A stretch of 64,000 bases of DNA, taken from NCBI RefSeq assembly GCF_963676685.1, contig NC_092346.1, positions 25,991,133-26,055,132 of the forward strand, written 5' to 3'. The translations under genes and the position numbers were made by a program. Below, piece by piece: positions 11,881 through 23,535 of the stretch (within the stretch, counting starts at the first letter, position 1; each line of letters starts with the position of its first letter). Under the pieces are notes generated by a model. It saw nothing but the letters and a program-made list of their open reading frames with translations, made no database searches and had not been told where the DNA came from. The DNA comes from Mytilus edulis (Eukaryota; Mollusca; Bivalvia; Mytilida; Mytilidae).

Positions 11881-13789
11881 TACCACATCTCCTTTTTTAT
11901 TTTGAATATTTTTAGTAAATCTAAAACAAATATGCTTCTAAGACTAAATTCAATCAGTACACATCCAACCTCTAATGGATTTAGAATAAAGACGTCATAA
12001 ACACTCAGAGAAAAACATGGCTTTGTGCAAATTTTTATGCCAAGATACAGGTATCGATAGATTGTAGATCCATGAATGTGTATATACATGTATGTATAAA
12101 ACAATTATTGTTATAATATTTAGTTTGCTTTTATTTTACTGATAAAAAATCAATTAATAAGAATAAAGCAATATTCAATGATCTAATTACAGTGATGAAT
12201 TGGTAACCTTTTAGAAGGATTGATAAGTTTACCAGAATCGTTTCTAAATTTTCGCGCAAGGTAAACAGCATCTCCGTAAAAATGAGTCTATATAGGTTAC
12301 TTTAAACGCCTTGTGTTGGTCGAATTGTGGGCCTACATTTCCGTACAGTAATTTGAGTCTATATAGATTACTTTCAATGCCTTGTGATGGTCGGATTGTG
12401 GTCCCACATGTTCTATTGCATCACCTGCTAAGAAACCTTCACATGGACAGTGTGGTGTTGACACTTCGAGGTATTTATTTTGTACTGATTTTTGCTTGAT
12501 TATCTGAATTTACAATTGAGATAAAAAAAAAAATCAATTCTTTGTATGTTTTTAAACCACAGGTAACTTTTTAATAAGGAAAACATTACAAGAGCAAACA
12601 TCAGCATCATATTGAATAAAAACATCCCAACAAACCACAATTACAATTGAACCGCAAGCTGCGAGGCAAAGTTACTGAGAATAGTCGAAAATCACTCGCT
12701 TACCACACTGCTATAAAAATGTCCTAATGGGAACACTGTCAGCACAGCTGGTCACTTAAGCTGAACGAAATTGCTTTCTCTTTACAACATATATATTTTA
12801 CAGCTGCAGTTCATTTAACCGGACAAATCAGCTTTTTTTTAAATCACTTTTTTTTCTCTTATCCTAAAATGTTGCAAATATTTGCCACTGCACATATATC
12901 AACATATATAAATAAGTTTTGCACTATCACGAATGATAGTTTTTTTTTGTTTCAGATTTATTATTAGGTATTAATTTGTCGTTGCTTAAAAACTAAGTCT
13001 TAAATGTTAGTTTTTGTTCGTACATTTGTCTTCAACATTTTAAACTCCAGAGCTTCATATGCCGCAGTAAATATTTTGATATTGCTTGTCATCGTAAACA
13101 GATTCATTGCTTCGTCGGAAACATAATAACATGACATTGTTCAATACCGAAAAACTGAGACTACTATAACACACAAGGGTTCATTAATGTATTATATATA
13201 GCAATACGTCTTAAACTAAATCTATAGGATATAGACTAATTAGTAATTTTGACTGTCATTATTTAAGTTATAAGTTTTTATTGGCTTTGGAGTGGCTTTC
13301 AATAGTTGATCTCATAGATTGGTAATTTATATCTATTGGGAGTTTTTATGCTTCATTATGTTTTCTTGTCTGTGCGTCCGTTCGTTGGTCGTACCGTTCG
13401 TCTGTCCTGTTCAGGTTAAAGTTTTTGGTTGCGGTAGTTTTTGATGAAGTTGAAGTTTAATCAATTTGAAACTTAGTTCACAGGTTCCCTGAGATATTAT
13501 CTTTCTGATTTTAATGCCAAATAAGAGATTTTATCCCATTTTCACGGTCCAATGAACATAGAAAATGATAGTCGGATGGGGCATCAATGTACTATGGCCT
13601 GACACATTCTTGTTTTTGAGTATTTTTTTTTACATGCCGACCTCACGAGTATTACTTTCAAACTGAATCTCACTGCGTTTTTTTTATAGTAGTGTGCTGT
13701 TACAACCCCACCAACCCGCCCCACAAATCGTGACCAGTTAGGGGGAATATTGACTATTCGCAAACAATGTTTATAAAAAATAAAAAATA

Positions 13790-13990
13790 AAAAGTAAAAT
13801 CACAAAAATACTGAACACAGAGGAAAATCAATTCGGAGTCCATAATCACATGGCAAAATCAAATAACAAAACGCATCAAAAACGAATGGACAAGAACTGT
13901 CATATTCCTGACTTGGTACAGGCATTTTCAAATGTAGAAAAAGGTTGTCAATCAATGGCCACAGCTACACTATTTTGAATATGATTCTAT
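13790..13990. repeat. Dispersed repeat with an intact (empty) site
   Basis: The segment AAAGTAAAATCACAAAAATA...GACAAGAACTGTCATATTCC is nearly the same as 18335-18610, but lacks the 112-bp hammerhead insertion found there. Relatives occur at 20345, 22815, 23270, 32620 and 41330, and inverted at 37700, 46420 and 48140. From about 13942 it runs into a piece of the fold-back family at 52250-52682. Confidence 0.7.
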
Positions 13991-14569
13991 TTTACCTTAA
14001 GTTTAACTTCATAGAAACCAGGTATATCCTGAATCGTACATGTATCAGCTTTCTACATGCCAATTTTCAACAGGTGTTTTAATCATATAAAAAAGAAAAG
14101 GTCTTCAGAATAGAGGTACCACTAAAAATAATAACTCCTGGTTTTCTGGAAATCTTAAATTAGTATACTATGGAGTGCATTAATCCTCAATTTTGAATGC
14201 AAACTCATAAACAAGTAAATTTTAGCTCAAAATGGTCTTAAATATATTTCCCTTTCACCAAAAGTTTCATTTCTGCCAATTTGTTGGTTAGTTTGAGTAA
14301 ACAATGACATCAAATGCACTATTTTTGTCCGAGTAGGCCTACTTTTGAGGGAGTAATTGGTGGTATGACACCTAAAGCCTGCGACAATACCGGCAAGGAC
14401 CAGTGACTCTGTAATTGTTTTTGCGGGAAAATATGAATCCAAACTCGTATCCAATCTTTTAGAAAAATTGAATTTTGACAGAAAAGTGTCCACCATGCAC
14501 TTGCATTGCACTATTATTAGAATAGTAAAATAGAATGATATACAAATGGATGGAAATCTTATATATAAC

Positions 14570-14735
14570 TGTTATTTAAGAATTGAATGCTTCTTTTTGT
14601 AAATTTATTGGGGTGTAAAAGCGTTGACCGAAGTACATTTTGTATGTCTAAAAATGTGCGCACGGTCAACGCTTTTACAACCCTATAAAGTTTCAAAAAG
14701 AAGCATTCAATACTTATAATTACATTTTTTAGCTA
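14570..14735. repeat. Fold-back (palindromic) element, arms about 55 bp
   Basis: The left arm GAATTGAATGCTTCTTTTTG...GTAAAAGCGTTGACCG is the reverse complement of the right arm CGGTCAACGCTTTTACAACC...AAGAAGCATTCAATAC, with a few mismatches. The loop is about 45 bp. It would fold into a long hairpin, as MITE-like or fold-back elements do. Confidence 0.85.
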
Positions 14736-15626
14736 TCATGAAAACACGCATTTTATATATTTTTTTAAGTTCCCGGAATGACACAATAAATCCCATTCAA
14801 TCGAGAATACCAACGACCTGATTTGCGCTCAAACAATAAGCAAAATACAAATATCGCAAACAGTAAACTCTCAGAATTATATTGGTGTATATGATTAATA
14901 TATTTGTGAAATGTTACAAAGGCCATACATATCATACGTATAAAATTTCTGGTTTCTACAATTGATATCGTAGAAAATCAGCCTGTAGGTCTAGGTGAAC
15001 CTTTTTTGGCGAAGGAGCGCAGATAATGAGAATGAGCAAAAAAGGTTCACATTGTTTTTCTTTACCCTCCCTTAGAAAGATGATCTTATGGTTGTCCTTG
15101 TCCAACCTTCATAATCCCTGAATAATTTGTGCGAATATCTTCATCATTTCCATCTGCTTTCTCCTCTTTACTATCCTTCTTCCATTGCGATTCGACGTGC
15201 TATACACTTATCTATTGTTTAAGGGGATAGACCTTGGTACAGGGAGATAACTCTTTAAATCAGTTATGTGTTTGTAAAAGTCAAGTTTCCTCAATGAATT
15301 TTAAGCATTTACCTGAAACAGATTGAAAATAATCTATGTATCCACGAAGCTTAGAACATATTTATGAAAATGGCTGACACAAACATACTGATGATTTTAA
15401 GAGTTATTTCCCTTAACCCTAGGTCTACCTCCTTAAAATGCTCATGTACCTTTTTTGTAAGTTGATACGGATATTTTTAAATTTTTTACATACGAGGTCA
15501 ACAATAAACAAGAAAATATAGAAATAAATATTGCAGTTTATTACATTTTATCAAAACTTCACGGTTTGTTATCTGACATTGATTATTCCACAAATGTTCC
15601 AGAGACACATATGTTTCTGATTGTTC

Positions 15627-18600
15627 TTACTCTTTTGGACATTCACTTGGGGGAACAAAGACGTTTTCATCTCTGATGCCTAGTGACAGATCGAAGTACC
15701 TGTTCAAAAATAACACGAATAAACTTGGATATATAAGGTTTTTTTCTTTCCCTTTTTTCTCAACTTTATTTTTGTATTACGACTTGTAAGTGTAGGTTCA
15801 AGTTGCACATTTCCAATTTCTTAAAAGTGACACTGTTTGTTTCTGAAGCTTTAAGTAAGTTTTCATCGTAAGTAAATATACATCTTGAAATTTAAAGTTT
15901 TTTTAATATTTATACGCTTCAGGTATGTGTTTTTCGTTTGAAATCACAAGACATATGCGAAAACAAATTATGATTTTCTTTCTTTTATTTCAGCTAGAAT
16001 TAACCAGTTTTACAACCGTAACAGGGATTACTGTTTGTTGTTTTGACATTTGCTGCATTGCCATTAACCCAAGATGCATTAGACCCGGTTGCAATATTAA
16101 TATATAACTACTATTTTTTTATGTTTCCGTTTCGTTCTAAAGAGACAATACCATCAAGTTTTATGAAGATGTTGAAATTTATCCGAATCGAACAATAGAA
16201 TGTAAAAGAAGACAAACAGAAAGTTAACAAAATATTAAGGACAGAGATATGAATAGTACAATGCAGCATTTAATTAACAGATCAAATTTAGTAGTCAGAT
16301 TTATTTCTTGCCTACCCAATTAAACTTATTACCGAATTTGTTCTTTCATGAGCAGCACGACAAGTGCCACATGTGGAACTGGATCTACCTACCATTCGAG
16401 ACCACACGAGAGCGGGCCCATTTATTGAAGGGGTTCATGTTGCTTAGTCTATTTGTTTTCCTTGTGTTTTGTGTACTGTTATTGTCTGTCTGTCGGTCCT
16501 TGTTTTTCATTTTCTTTTGTCATGGCGTTGTAGGTTTATTTTTGTCTTATGATTTTAAATGTCCCTTCGATATCTTTCGCCTTTCTTTTTGTGTACGAAC
16601 AGGAAAGAATAAATAAAAAAAACGTATGAAGACATTTATGATTTCTCTGTTTTTACAAATGGTATGGTAATCTTATTGAAATTTGCATATCGAAATAAAA
16701 GTCACTCAATTCACATGTCTCCGTTATATAATATTGAATACCTGTTGGTGACCTTCTGCTGTTGTCTGTTCTATGGTCGGGTTGTTGTCTCTTTGACACA
16801 TTCCCCATTTCCATTTTCAATTTTACATATAATTATTACTTGAAAACCAATGTAGGCGTAAACAAAAATTTATTAATATAAAGAGAGCGATGAAGAATTA
16901 GGGCCTTCAACCACCATAATCAACTTCATTTCTTTTCCAGAATAAAACTTACGTCGAAGTTACGAAACCGACTGGTGGGCTGTAATAACTGTATTCAACA
17001 GGGAAACAGTCTGGAGTGGAAACAGTGCCATAGTATCTGTTCGGCCCTTCAGTGGAATTCCAGCTGGCCACATTAAGAAATTGCCCTTGTAAACCAGATG
17101 CTCCCAAGGTCGAGTACCCACTAAAAGTAGCTCCTACTGGTACACCAAGTGGTCTAAATGGCATGGTAACAGTCGATACATTACATTGTCTTGTTTTTAA
17201 GTTTACTATATATTTCTTATTCTGAAATGATAAATTTACAGAGTGATGGATAGGGGTTTTCATTTTTGTATTCTTTAAAAATTTTGACGTCAATTTATAC
17301 TTTTCTCTTTTATACTCTATTCTATATATTTTAGCCCTAAATGTTCCTTTATTCTTTATATTTTCGGCCCATTTTTCTATATTCTTAATTTTCCCATTAT
17401 ACTCTATTCTGTGAACCCATTTCAATTCTATTTTAAAATTGAAAAATTCCCAACATTTTAAGTGGAGGAACCGCCAAATTTCAAATGCTTCAGATGCGAA
17501 AATGATATAAGGATCAGATCATAAACTGCAATGAAGTCTGCCTCGTGCCAATATTTGTAGGTTTACTAACATTCCACAAATCAATGGACATACATTAACG
17601 TAACTTACAAGTTTATGAAGATACAAAACTTCAAACATTGGGCTGTCTGACGTGAAGGAGAATCTATCTATTTCTCTTAGCCTTTGATTTACTTCGTCGT
17701 AGCTGACTTTTATTCTTTGGTCAAGTAAATGCAGTTTCGCATGATTACTCCTATCAACCTACAATAACACAGTTCTATACATGATAGTTGAATGGGTCGT
17801 TGGAATTCTCGTTTGAAATTTTTCGATGTTGGGAACTTTTATAACTTATTATACATTATTGGTATTATTCATTATTGAAGGCGCTGTGGTAATCTTAAAT
17901 TGCATGCGTCCCAGTGGATAGTCGATCTATTGCCATAAGCAATCATATCACTTCTTATTTTGATATGCCATATTTTCGTTTTTTCAGATGGTAATATTAG
18001 CAAATAAAATGTACAGATATATAGTTACTGGAGAACTATCGTACTATGCTTTTTGTCGATTTTTTTTTATATATCTGAGGTTATTTGAAATCACAATACA
18101 TAAACCAACCTTCAAATATACTTGTTATCAAATTATCAAGTTATCAACATCCAATAATCACAGTTATTCCCCATCACTAACGTTTGTGTTTGATTCTTAT
18201 GACTAAAGGATTTCACTCACCCTTAGAATGTCACCTTCCCATTGTTTCGGGGATTCTGAAAGTAAAAAGGGTACCGAGACTGTCTTTTCTTATATGCTTC
18301 GTTACCAAGGAACATAGAATATAAAGTATGAAAAAAAAGTAAAATCACAAAAATACTGAACTCAGAGGAAAATCAATTCGGAAAGTTCATAATCACATGG
18401 CAAAATCAAATAACAAAACGCATCAAAAACGAATGGACAAGAACTGTCATATAGTTATCAAAAGTACCAGGATTATAATTTTATACGCCAGACGCGCGTT
18501 TCGTCTACATAAGACTCATCTGTGACGCTCAGATCAAAATAGTTAAAAAGCCAAATAAATAAATATATTCCTGACTTGGTACAGGCATTTTCAAATGTAG

Positions 18601-19105
18601 AAAATGGTGGATTGAACCTGGTTTTATAGCTAGCTAAACCTCTCACTTGTATGACAGTCGTATCACATTCCATTATATTGTCACCGATGCTTGAAGAAAA
18701 CAAACAGACACAATAGTTAAAAATGTCAAAAATAGAAATCAAAATAAGTTGAATTTATTTGAAGTCTTTGAATGCACCCCTCAGTCCCTCTTTTCAACCC
18801 CGTAAAATAAACGGTTATTTTTTTCTGTTTGTGTATTTATCTGTTTTGTCTTTTTTTTTGTCTTTTTTGCTTTCACTATTTTATTTGGTTTTGTGGTTTT
18901 AAATATACATGTATGTCACATGCAAAGCAAGATAGTGCATACCTCTGGAGTAGGATAATGCGAAGTACAAAAATGTATGTTTAAAAATTGAAAACATTAA
19001 ATTATTTATAAAATTAAGGATTTACTATATGGTATACTTACCACAAGGTGTTGGAACCTGTGATTGAACAGCGACCAAACAACACAGAGTGATAATGATT
19101 TTCAT
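15627..19105 (-). CDS. EPDR: Ependymin-related protein, gene 1 of 4
   Basis: Five coding exons on the minus strand: 19042-19105, 18221-18255, 17609-17758, 16953-17221 and 15627-15699. All have GT-AG introns, and together they give 591 bases (196 residues). The first exon encodes a secretory signal peptide (MKIIITLCCLVAVQS) and the first conserved Cys. Exon 2 has the family motif SPKQWEG. Exon 3 has VSYDEVNQRLREID and VLYLHK. Exon 4 has CNVSTVTMPFRPLGVP and STPDCFPVEYSYYSPP. Exon 5 has YFDLSLGIRDENVFVPPSEC. The length and the four cysteines fit the ependymin family, which are secreted, usually glycosylated proteins with a hydrophobic ligand pocket; the ligand here is unknown. NVS in exon 4 is a glycosylation sequon. 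Among the four genes its exon 3 and 4 sequences look the most divergent by eye. Intron 1 carries a hammerhead insertion. Confidence 0.92.
16300..16615 (+). repeat. Dispersed repeat resembling a LINE 3' end
   Basis: The segment starts near GAGCAGCACGACAAGTGCCA and ends GAAAGAATAAATAAAAAAAA. An A-rich end and transcription-like strand bias suggest the 3' end of a non-LTR element or its SINE. A 102-codon open frame here is hydrophobic and unsupported. It lies in intron 4 of EPDR gene 1, antisense to it. Confidence 0.4.
18453..18564 (-). mobile_element. 112-bp hammerhead-bearing insertion with ATAT target duplication
   Basis: This block interrupts a dispersed repeat whose uninterrupted form is at 13790-13945. 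Both sides of the insertion read ATAT (18449-18452 and 18565-18568), while the empty copy has a single ATAT. The insert holds a hammerhead motif at 18485-18528 with family flanks (GGTACC-like AAGTACCAGGATT, and CTCAGATCAAAATAGTTAAA). The core reads CAGATGA instead of CTGATGA, a change at the invariant U4, so this ribozyme should be inactive. It lies in intron 1 of EPDR gene 1, in sense orientation. Confidence 0.75.
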
Positions 19106-19139
19106 TTTAATCTTCCAAAATGTATGACTTACAAAAATC

Positions 19140-19176
19140 AGTTTTATATTTATAATATGGGTTATCTTATTATCAA
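19140..19176 (-). promoter_or_regulatory. Core promoter of EPDR gene 1: GATA motifs and TATA box
   Basis: On the minus strand, GATAATAAGATAA (19162-19174) lies just upstream of an AT-rich TATA region (TATAAATATAAAA, 19142-19154). The start codon is about 40 bases further down. EPDR genes 3 and 4 have the same layout, with GATAAG motifs about 20-25 bases upstream of a TATA box, and gene 2 has a weaker form. Confidence 0.5.
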
Positions 19177-20059
19177 TAGGTACTGCGTTGAACAGCTACA
19201 GTACTATGCATAATTGAAAAAGAAGTACTAAATAAAGTAGTTATGTTAGAATGCTGATACAAGGAAAGATAACCCTGAATGCAAAATAAGGTTATACACA
19301 TGTACTAAACCTCTAGTTAAAAAAAAAGACAATGTTCATATTACTTTGACACATTTAGGGAAGTTAATTTGTACCTATGTAGAAGAAAGTAAATGAATAG
19401 CGGGGGACTGGGGTGATTTTTTTTTATGTCATGCTACCCCCAACCCCACCCCCTATATATTTTGACTTGGTTTCAAGGGAAAATTATCGAGTCACTAAAA
19501 ATTCTTTTCATCGCAGATGATTTTAATTATTGTATATAGGTTATGACGTCATTGGTGTACTTCATTTGAAGTAAACAATTCACAGCTGTTCCGATTGTAA
19601 AAACAAAGGAAAGAATAATAAAAAGTTAACAATGTTTACACAAAGTTGTACAATAAATATATAATAGGAACAGTAAATTTACGGTAAGGTTTTAACAACA
19701 CCATCACACAATTTTAGGGAAAACAAGTTCCATTCCAAGGGACCCCCATTTCGTTTCAATATGTTAACCTCTAAACCACCGGGATTGTTTGTATTATACT
19801 AAAACTATCATAGTCCTAAAATACACATCCAAATCTTTAAAGGAATAAAAACAAACGAACAAGAATCATTTTTAAATCCACTTTGTCATATGAAAGATTT
19901 CGTATATATCCTCCCCATCAACAGCCATTATAGCATAATCCATTACCAACTAATTTCTTTGTTTTAAAAAAATATCCCGGAACTGGTACGGTTTCAACTC
20001 CCTCTGGCAAAGTTGACCTCAGATGGATTTTAGCTTTTATTTTTAGCTTCTTGATGATC

Positions 20060-23000
20060 CTTGGTGTATTTCCTCAGCAGTTTTGGTTCTTGAACATTTT
20101 TGCATTTTTTCCCCAATATTCCTCTTTGAGCGTTTATGATAAAAGGAAATATTCCAGAAAAGTGCTTCAGATGCATTATATTAATTAACATATTGTTTCA
20201 TATTTTCATTTCTTAACCATACTGTTTTTTAGATGCAGCACCAAATGTTACAATAGAGCATGATTTATTTTACCCAAAAACCAATACACCTACCGGCGAT
20301 CAAACACTGGTATGCTGGCATGCTAAAATTTTGCTTTACCAACTGTAAAAAGTAAAATAATAAAAATATTAAACTCAAAGGAAAATTCAAAACGAACAGT
20401 CCAACATCAAATGACAAAATCAAAAGCTCAAACACAACCAACAAATGGAAAACAACTGTTATACTCCTAACTTAGTTTAGGCATTTCTGTCAACAGTGGA
20501 TTAAACCTGGTTTTAGAGTCCTTATTGGTCGTATACATATTCAATTGTTCTGGTTCTTGCATTGGCTTTCAAATATTCGGCTTTAAGAGTTATTGTTGTA
20601 GGAAAATCATCTAGAAAAGAACTTCGGACTCATAAAACTAACATGTTGTTTTCATTTTTTTTAAACTCTTTTAGCACATTTTATTTTCAGACGGCGCACC
20701 AAATTTTACAACAGAACACGATTTTTGTTTACCAAAAACCAATGCATCTGCCGTCGATCGAACACTGGAATGCAGGCCTACTTAACTATCGCTTTACCAA
20801 CTGAAAAAAGAGAAATAACAAAAATATCGAACTCAAATGGAAATTTAAAACGAAAAGTCCCACATCAAATGGAAAATTCAAAATCTCAAACACATCAAAC
20901 GAATCGAAAACAACTTATGTACTCCTGACTCAGTACATGCATTTCTTTAAGCAGAAAATGGAGGATTAAATAGTTGATATATCTTCAACTATTCTGGTTC
21001 TTGTACATCCTTGCATTGACTTTCAAATGTTCGGCTTTGAGAGTTCCTGTTATAGAAAATCATCCAGGAAAGAGCTTCGACCTCTTAAAAGTAATCAGCA
21101 TGTTGTCAAATTTTTAACTCTTTTAACCTCACCAGGTTTTTTTTTCAGATGATCCACCAAATATTAAAATAAAGAGTGATTTTTGTTAACCAAAAACTAA
21201 TGCGCCTGGTGATCGAACACAGTGGAATGCTGGCCTACTAAAATATCGCTTTACCAACTATAAAACACTGGAATGCTTGCCTACTAAAATATCGCTTTAC
21301 CAACTGTAAAACACTGGAATGCTGGCCTACTAAAAAACACTGGAATGCTGGCCTACTAAAAAACATTGGAATGCTGGCCTACTAAAAAAACACTGGAATG
21401 CTGGCCTACTAAAGTATCGCTTTACCAACTGTAAAACACTGGAATGCTGGCCTACTAAAAAACATTGGAATGCTGGCCTACTAAAAAAACACTGGAATGC
21501 TGGCCTACTAAAGTATCGCTTTACCAACTGTAAAACACTGGAATGCTGGCCTACTAAAAAACATTGGAATGCTGGCCTACTAAAAAAACACTGGAATGCT
21601 GGCCTACTAAAGTATCGCTTTACCAACTGTAAAACACTGGAATGCTGGCCTACTAAAAAACATTGGAATGCTGGCCTACTAAAAAAACACTGGAATGCTG
21701 GCCTACTAAAGTATCGCTTTACCAACTGTAAAACACTGGAATGCTGGCCTACTAAAAAACATTGGAATGCTGGCCTACTAAAAAAACACTGGAATGCTGG
21801 CCTACTAAAGTATCGCTTTACCAACTGTAAAACACTGGAATGCTGGCCTACTAAAAAACATTGGAATGCTGGCCTACTAAAAAAACACTGGAATGCTGGC
21901 CTACTAAAGTATCGCTTTACCAACTGTAAAACACTGGAATGCTGGCCTACTAAAAAACATTGGAATGCTGGCCTACTAAAAAAACACTGGAATGCTGGCC
22001 TACTAAAGTATCGCTTTACCAACTGTAAAACACTGGAATGCTGGCCTACTAAAAAACATTGGAATGCTGGCCTACTAAAAAAACACTGGAATGCTGGCCT
22101 ACTAAAGTATCGCTTTACCAACTGTAAAACACTGGAATGCTGGCCTACTAAAAAACATTGGAATGCTGGCCTACTAAAAAAACACTGGAATGCTGGCCTA
22201 CTAAAGTATCGCTTTACCAACTGTAAAACACTGGAATGCTGGCCTACTAAAATATCGCTTTACCAACTATAAAACACTGGAATGCTGGCCTACTAAAAAA
22301 CATTGGAATGCTGGCCTACTAAAAAAACACTGGAATGCTGGCCTACTAAAGTATCGCTTTACCAACTGTAAAACACTGGAATGCTGGCCTACTAAAAAAC
22401 ATTGGAATGCTGGCCTACTAAAAAAACACTGGAATGCTGGCCTACTAAAGTATCGCTTTACCAACTGTAAAACACTGGAATGCTGGCCTACTAAAGTATC
22501 GCTTTACCAACTGTAAAACACTGGAATGCTGGCCTACTAAAAAACATTGGAATGCTGGCCTACTAAAAAAACACTGGAATGCTGGCCTACTAAAGTATCG
22601 CTTTACCAACTGTAAAACACTGGAATGCTGGCCTACTAAAAAACATTGGAATGCTGGCCTACTAAAAAAACACTGGAATGCTGGCCTACTAAAGTATCGC
22701 TTTACCAACTGTAAAACACTGGAATGCTGGCCTACTAAAAAACATTGGAATGCTGGCCTACTAAAAAAACACTGGAATGCTGGCCTACTAAAGTATCGCT
22801 TTACCAACTGTAAAAAGTAGAATCACAAAATAACCGAACTCAAAGGAAAATTCAAAACGAAAAGCTCCACATCAAATGGTAAATTCAGAAGATCAAACAC
22901 CAAACCAATGGAATACAACAGTTAGAACAGGCATTTATTTAGGCAGAAAATGGTGGATTAAATCTGGTTTTAAAGCTCCCTATTGGTCGTATATATCTTC

Positions 23001-23460
23001 TTGTACAACCTTGCATTGGATTTCAAATATTTAGCTTTGAGATTTCCTGTTGTAGAAGAGTCATCAAGAAAAAGCTTGTAACTCATAAAACTAATCGACG
23101 TGTTTTCTTCATTTTTTAAACTCATTTAACCACACTGGTTTTTTTCAGAATTTGTTGTAAATTTTACAACAGAACTTGACTGTTTTCTTATCTAAAAACC
23201 AAAGGACATGCCGGCGATCGAACACTGAAATACGGCACATTGAACTATTTCTACATCAACTGTAAAAAGTAAAATTACTAAAATACCTAACTCCAAGGAA
23301 TATTCAAAACATAAGTCTCTAATCAAAAGTTCAAACACATTAAACGAATGGAAAACAACTGTCATACTCCTGGCGTAGTACAGGCGTTTCCTTGTGCAGA
23401 AAATTGTGGGTAAGACCTGCTTTTATAGCTGGCTAAACCTTTCACTTTATGAACGATAAA
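20060..23460. repeat. Tandem array of a repeat of about 460 bp, five decayed units
   Basis: Units recur with landmarks in fixed order: CAGA(T/C)G.GCACCAAAT.TTACAA, ACCAAAAACCAATGC-like, GATCGAACACTGGAATGC, CGCTTTACCAACTGTAAAAA, then GAACTCAAAGGAAAATTCAA and CATTGGCTTTCAAATATTCG. Units start near 20222, 20690, 21148 and 23150, with partial ends outside. The third unit is swollen by the 99-bp satellite at 21245-22811. The array fills most of the space between EPDR genes 1 and 2. Confidence 0.75.
21245..22811. repeat. 99-bp satellite with internal 26-bp subrepeats
   Basis: The unit is three near-identical blocks of CACTGGAATGCTGGCCTACT with A-tracts of different length, closed by AAAGTATCGCTTTACCAACT. 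The spacing of TTTACCAACT is exactly 99 bp in most of the array (for example 21421 and 21520), so one minus-strand frame stays open for nine units. Most units look identical, with junction variants near 21245, 22250 and 22490. It was expanded from the CACTGGAATGC...CTTTACCAACTG segment of the surrounding 460-bp repeat. Confidence 0.95.
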
Positions 23461-23535
23461 TAAATCCATTTCATCTCGATTTAAATACTAGTAGGTCAGG
23501 TAAAGAAGAGCTACAGAATTAAATATTTGAATTTG

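Larger units (their letters stand above)
10282..15626. other. Repeat-bearing stretch without a recognised gene
   Basis: Apart from the separately listed LINE relic (11690-11880), dispersed repeat (13790-13990) and fold-back (14570-14735), I see no exon with both convincing splice sites and protein similarity. A minus-strand segment near 11312-11410 ends in a good donor (GTGAGT), but its reading frames do not match the phase needed by the exon at 10153-10281. Confidence 0.5.

Noticed and set aside
16308-16616. 102-codon hydrophobic open frame
   Set aside because: It lies in a dispersed repeat with an A-rich end, antisense in an EPDR intron, and has no recognisable family.
21330-22220. 296-codon minus-strand open frame of perfect 33-residue repeats as a protein gene
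   Set aside because: It is the 99-bp satellite read in one frame. It stays open only because the unit is a multiple of three. No promoter, splice site or similarity.
21245-22811. CRISPR-like array of regular repeats
   Set aside because: Eukaryotic context, and there are no unique spacers; the whole unit repeats.
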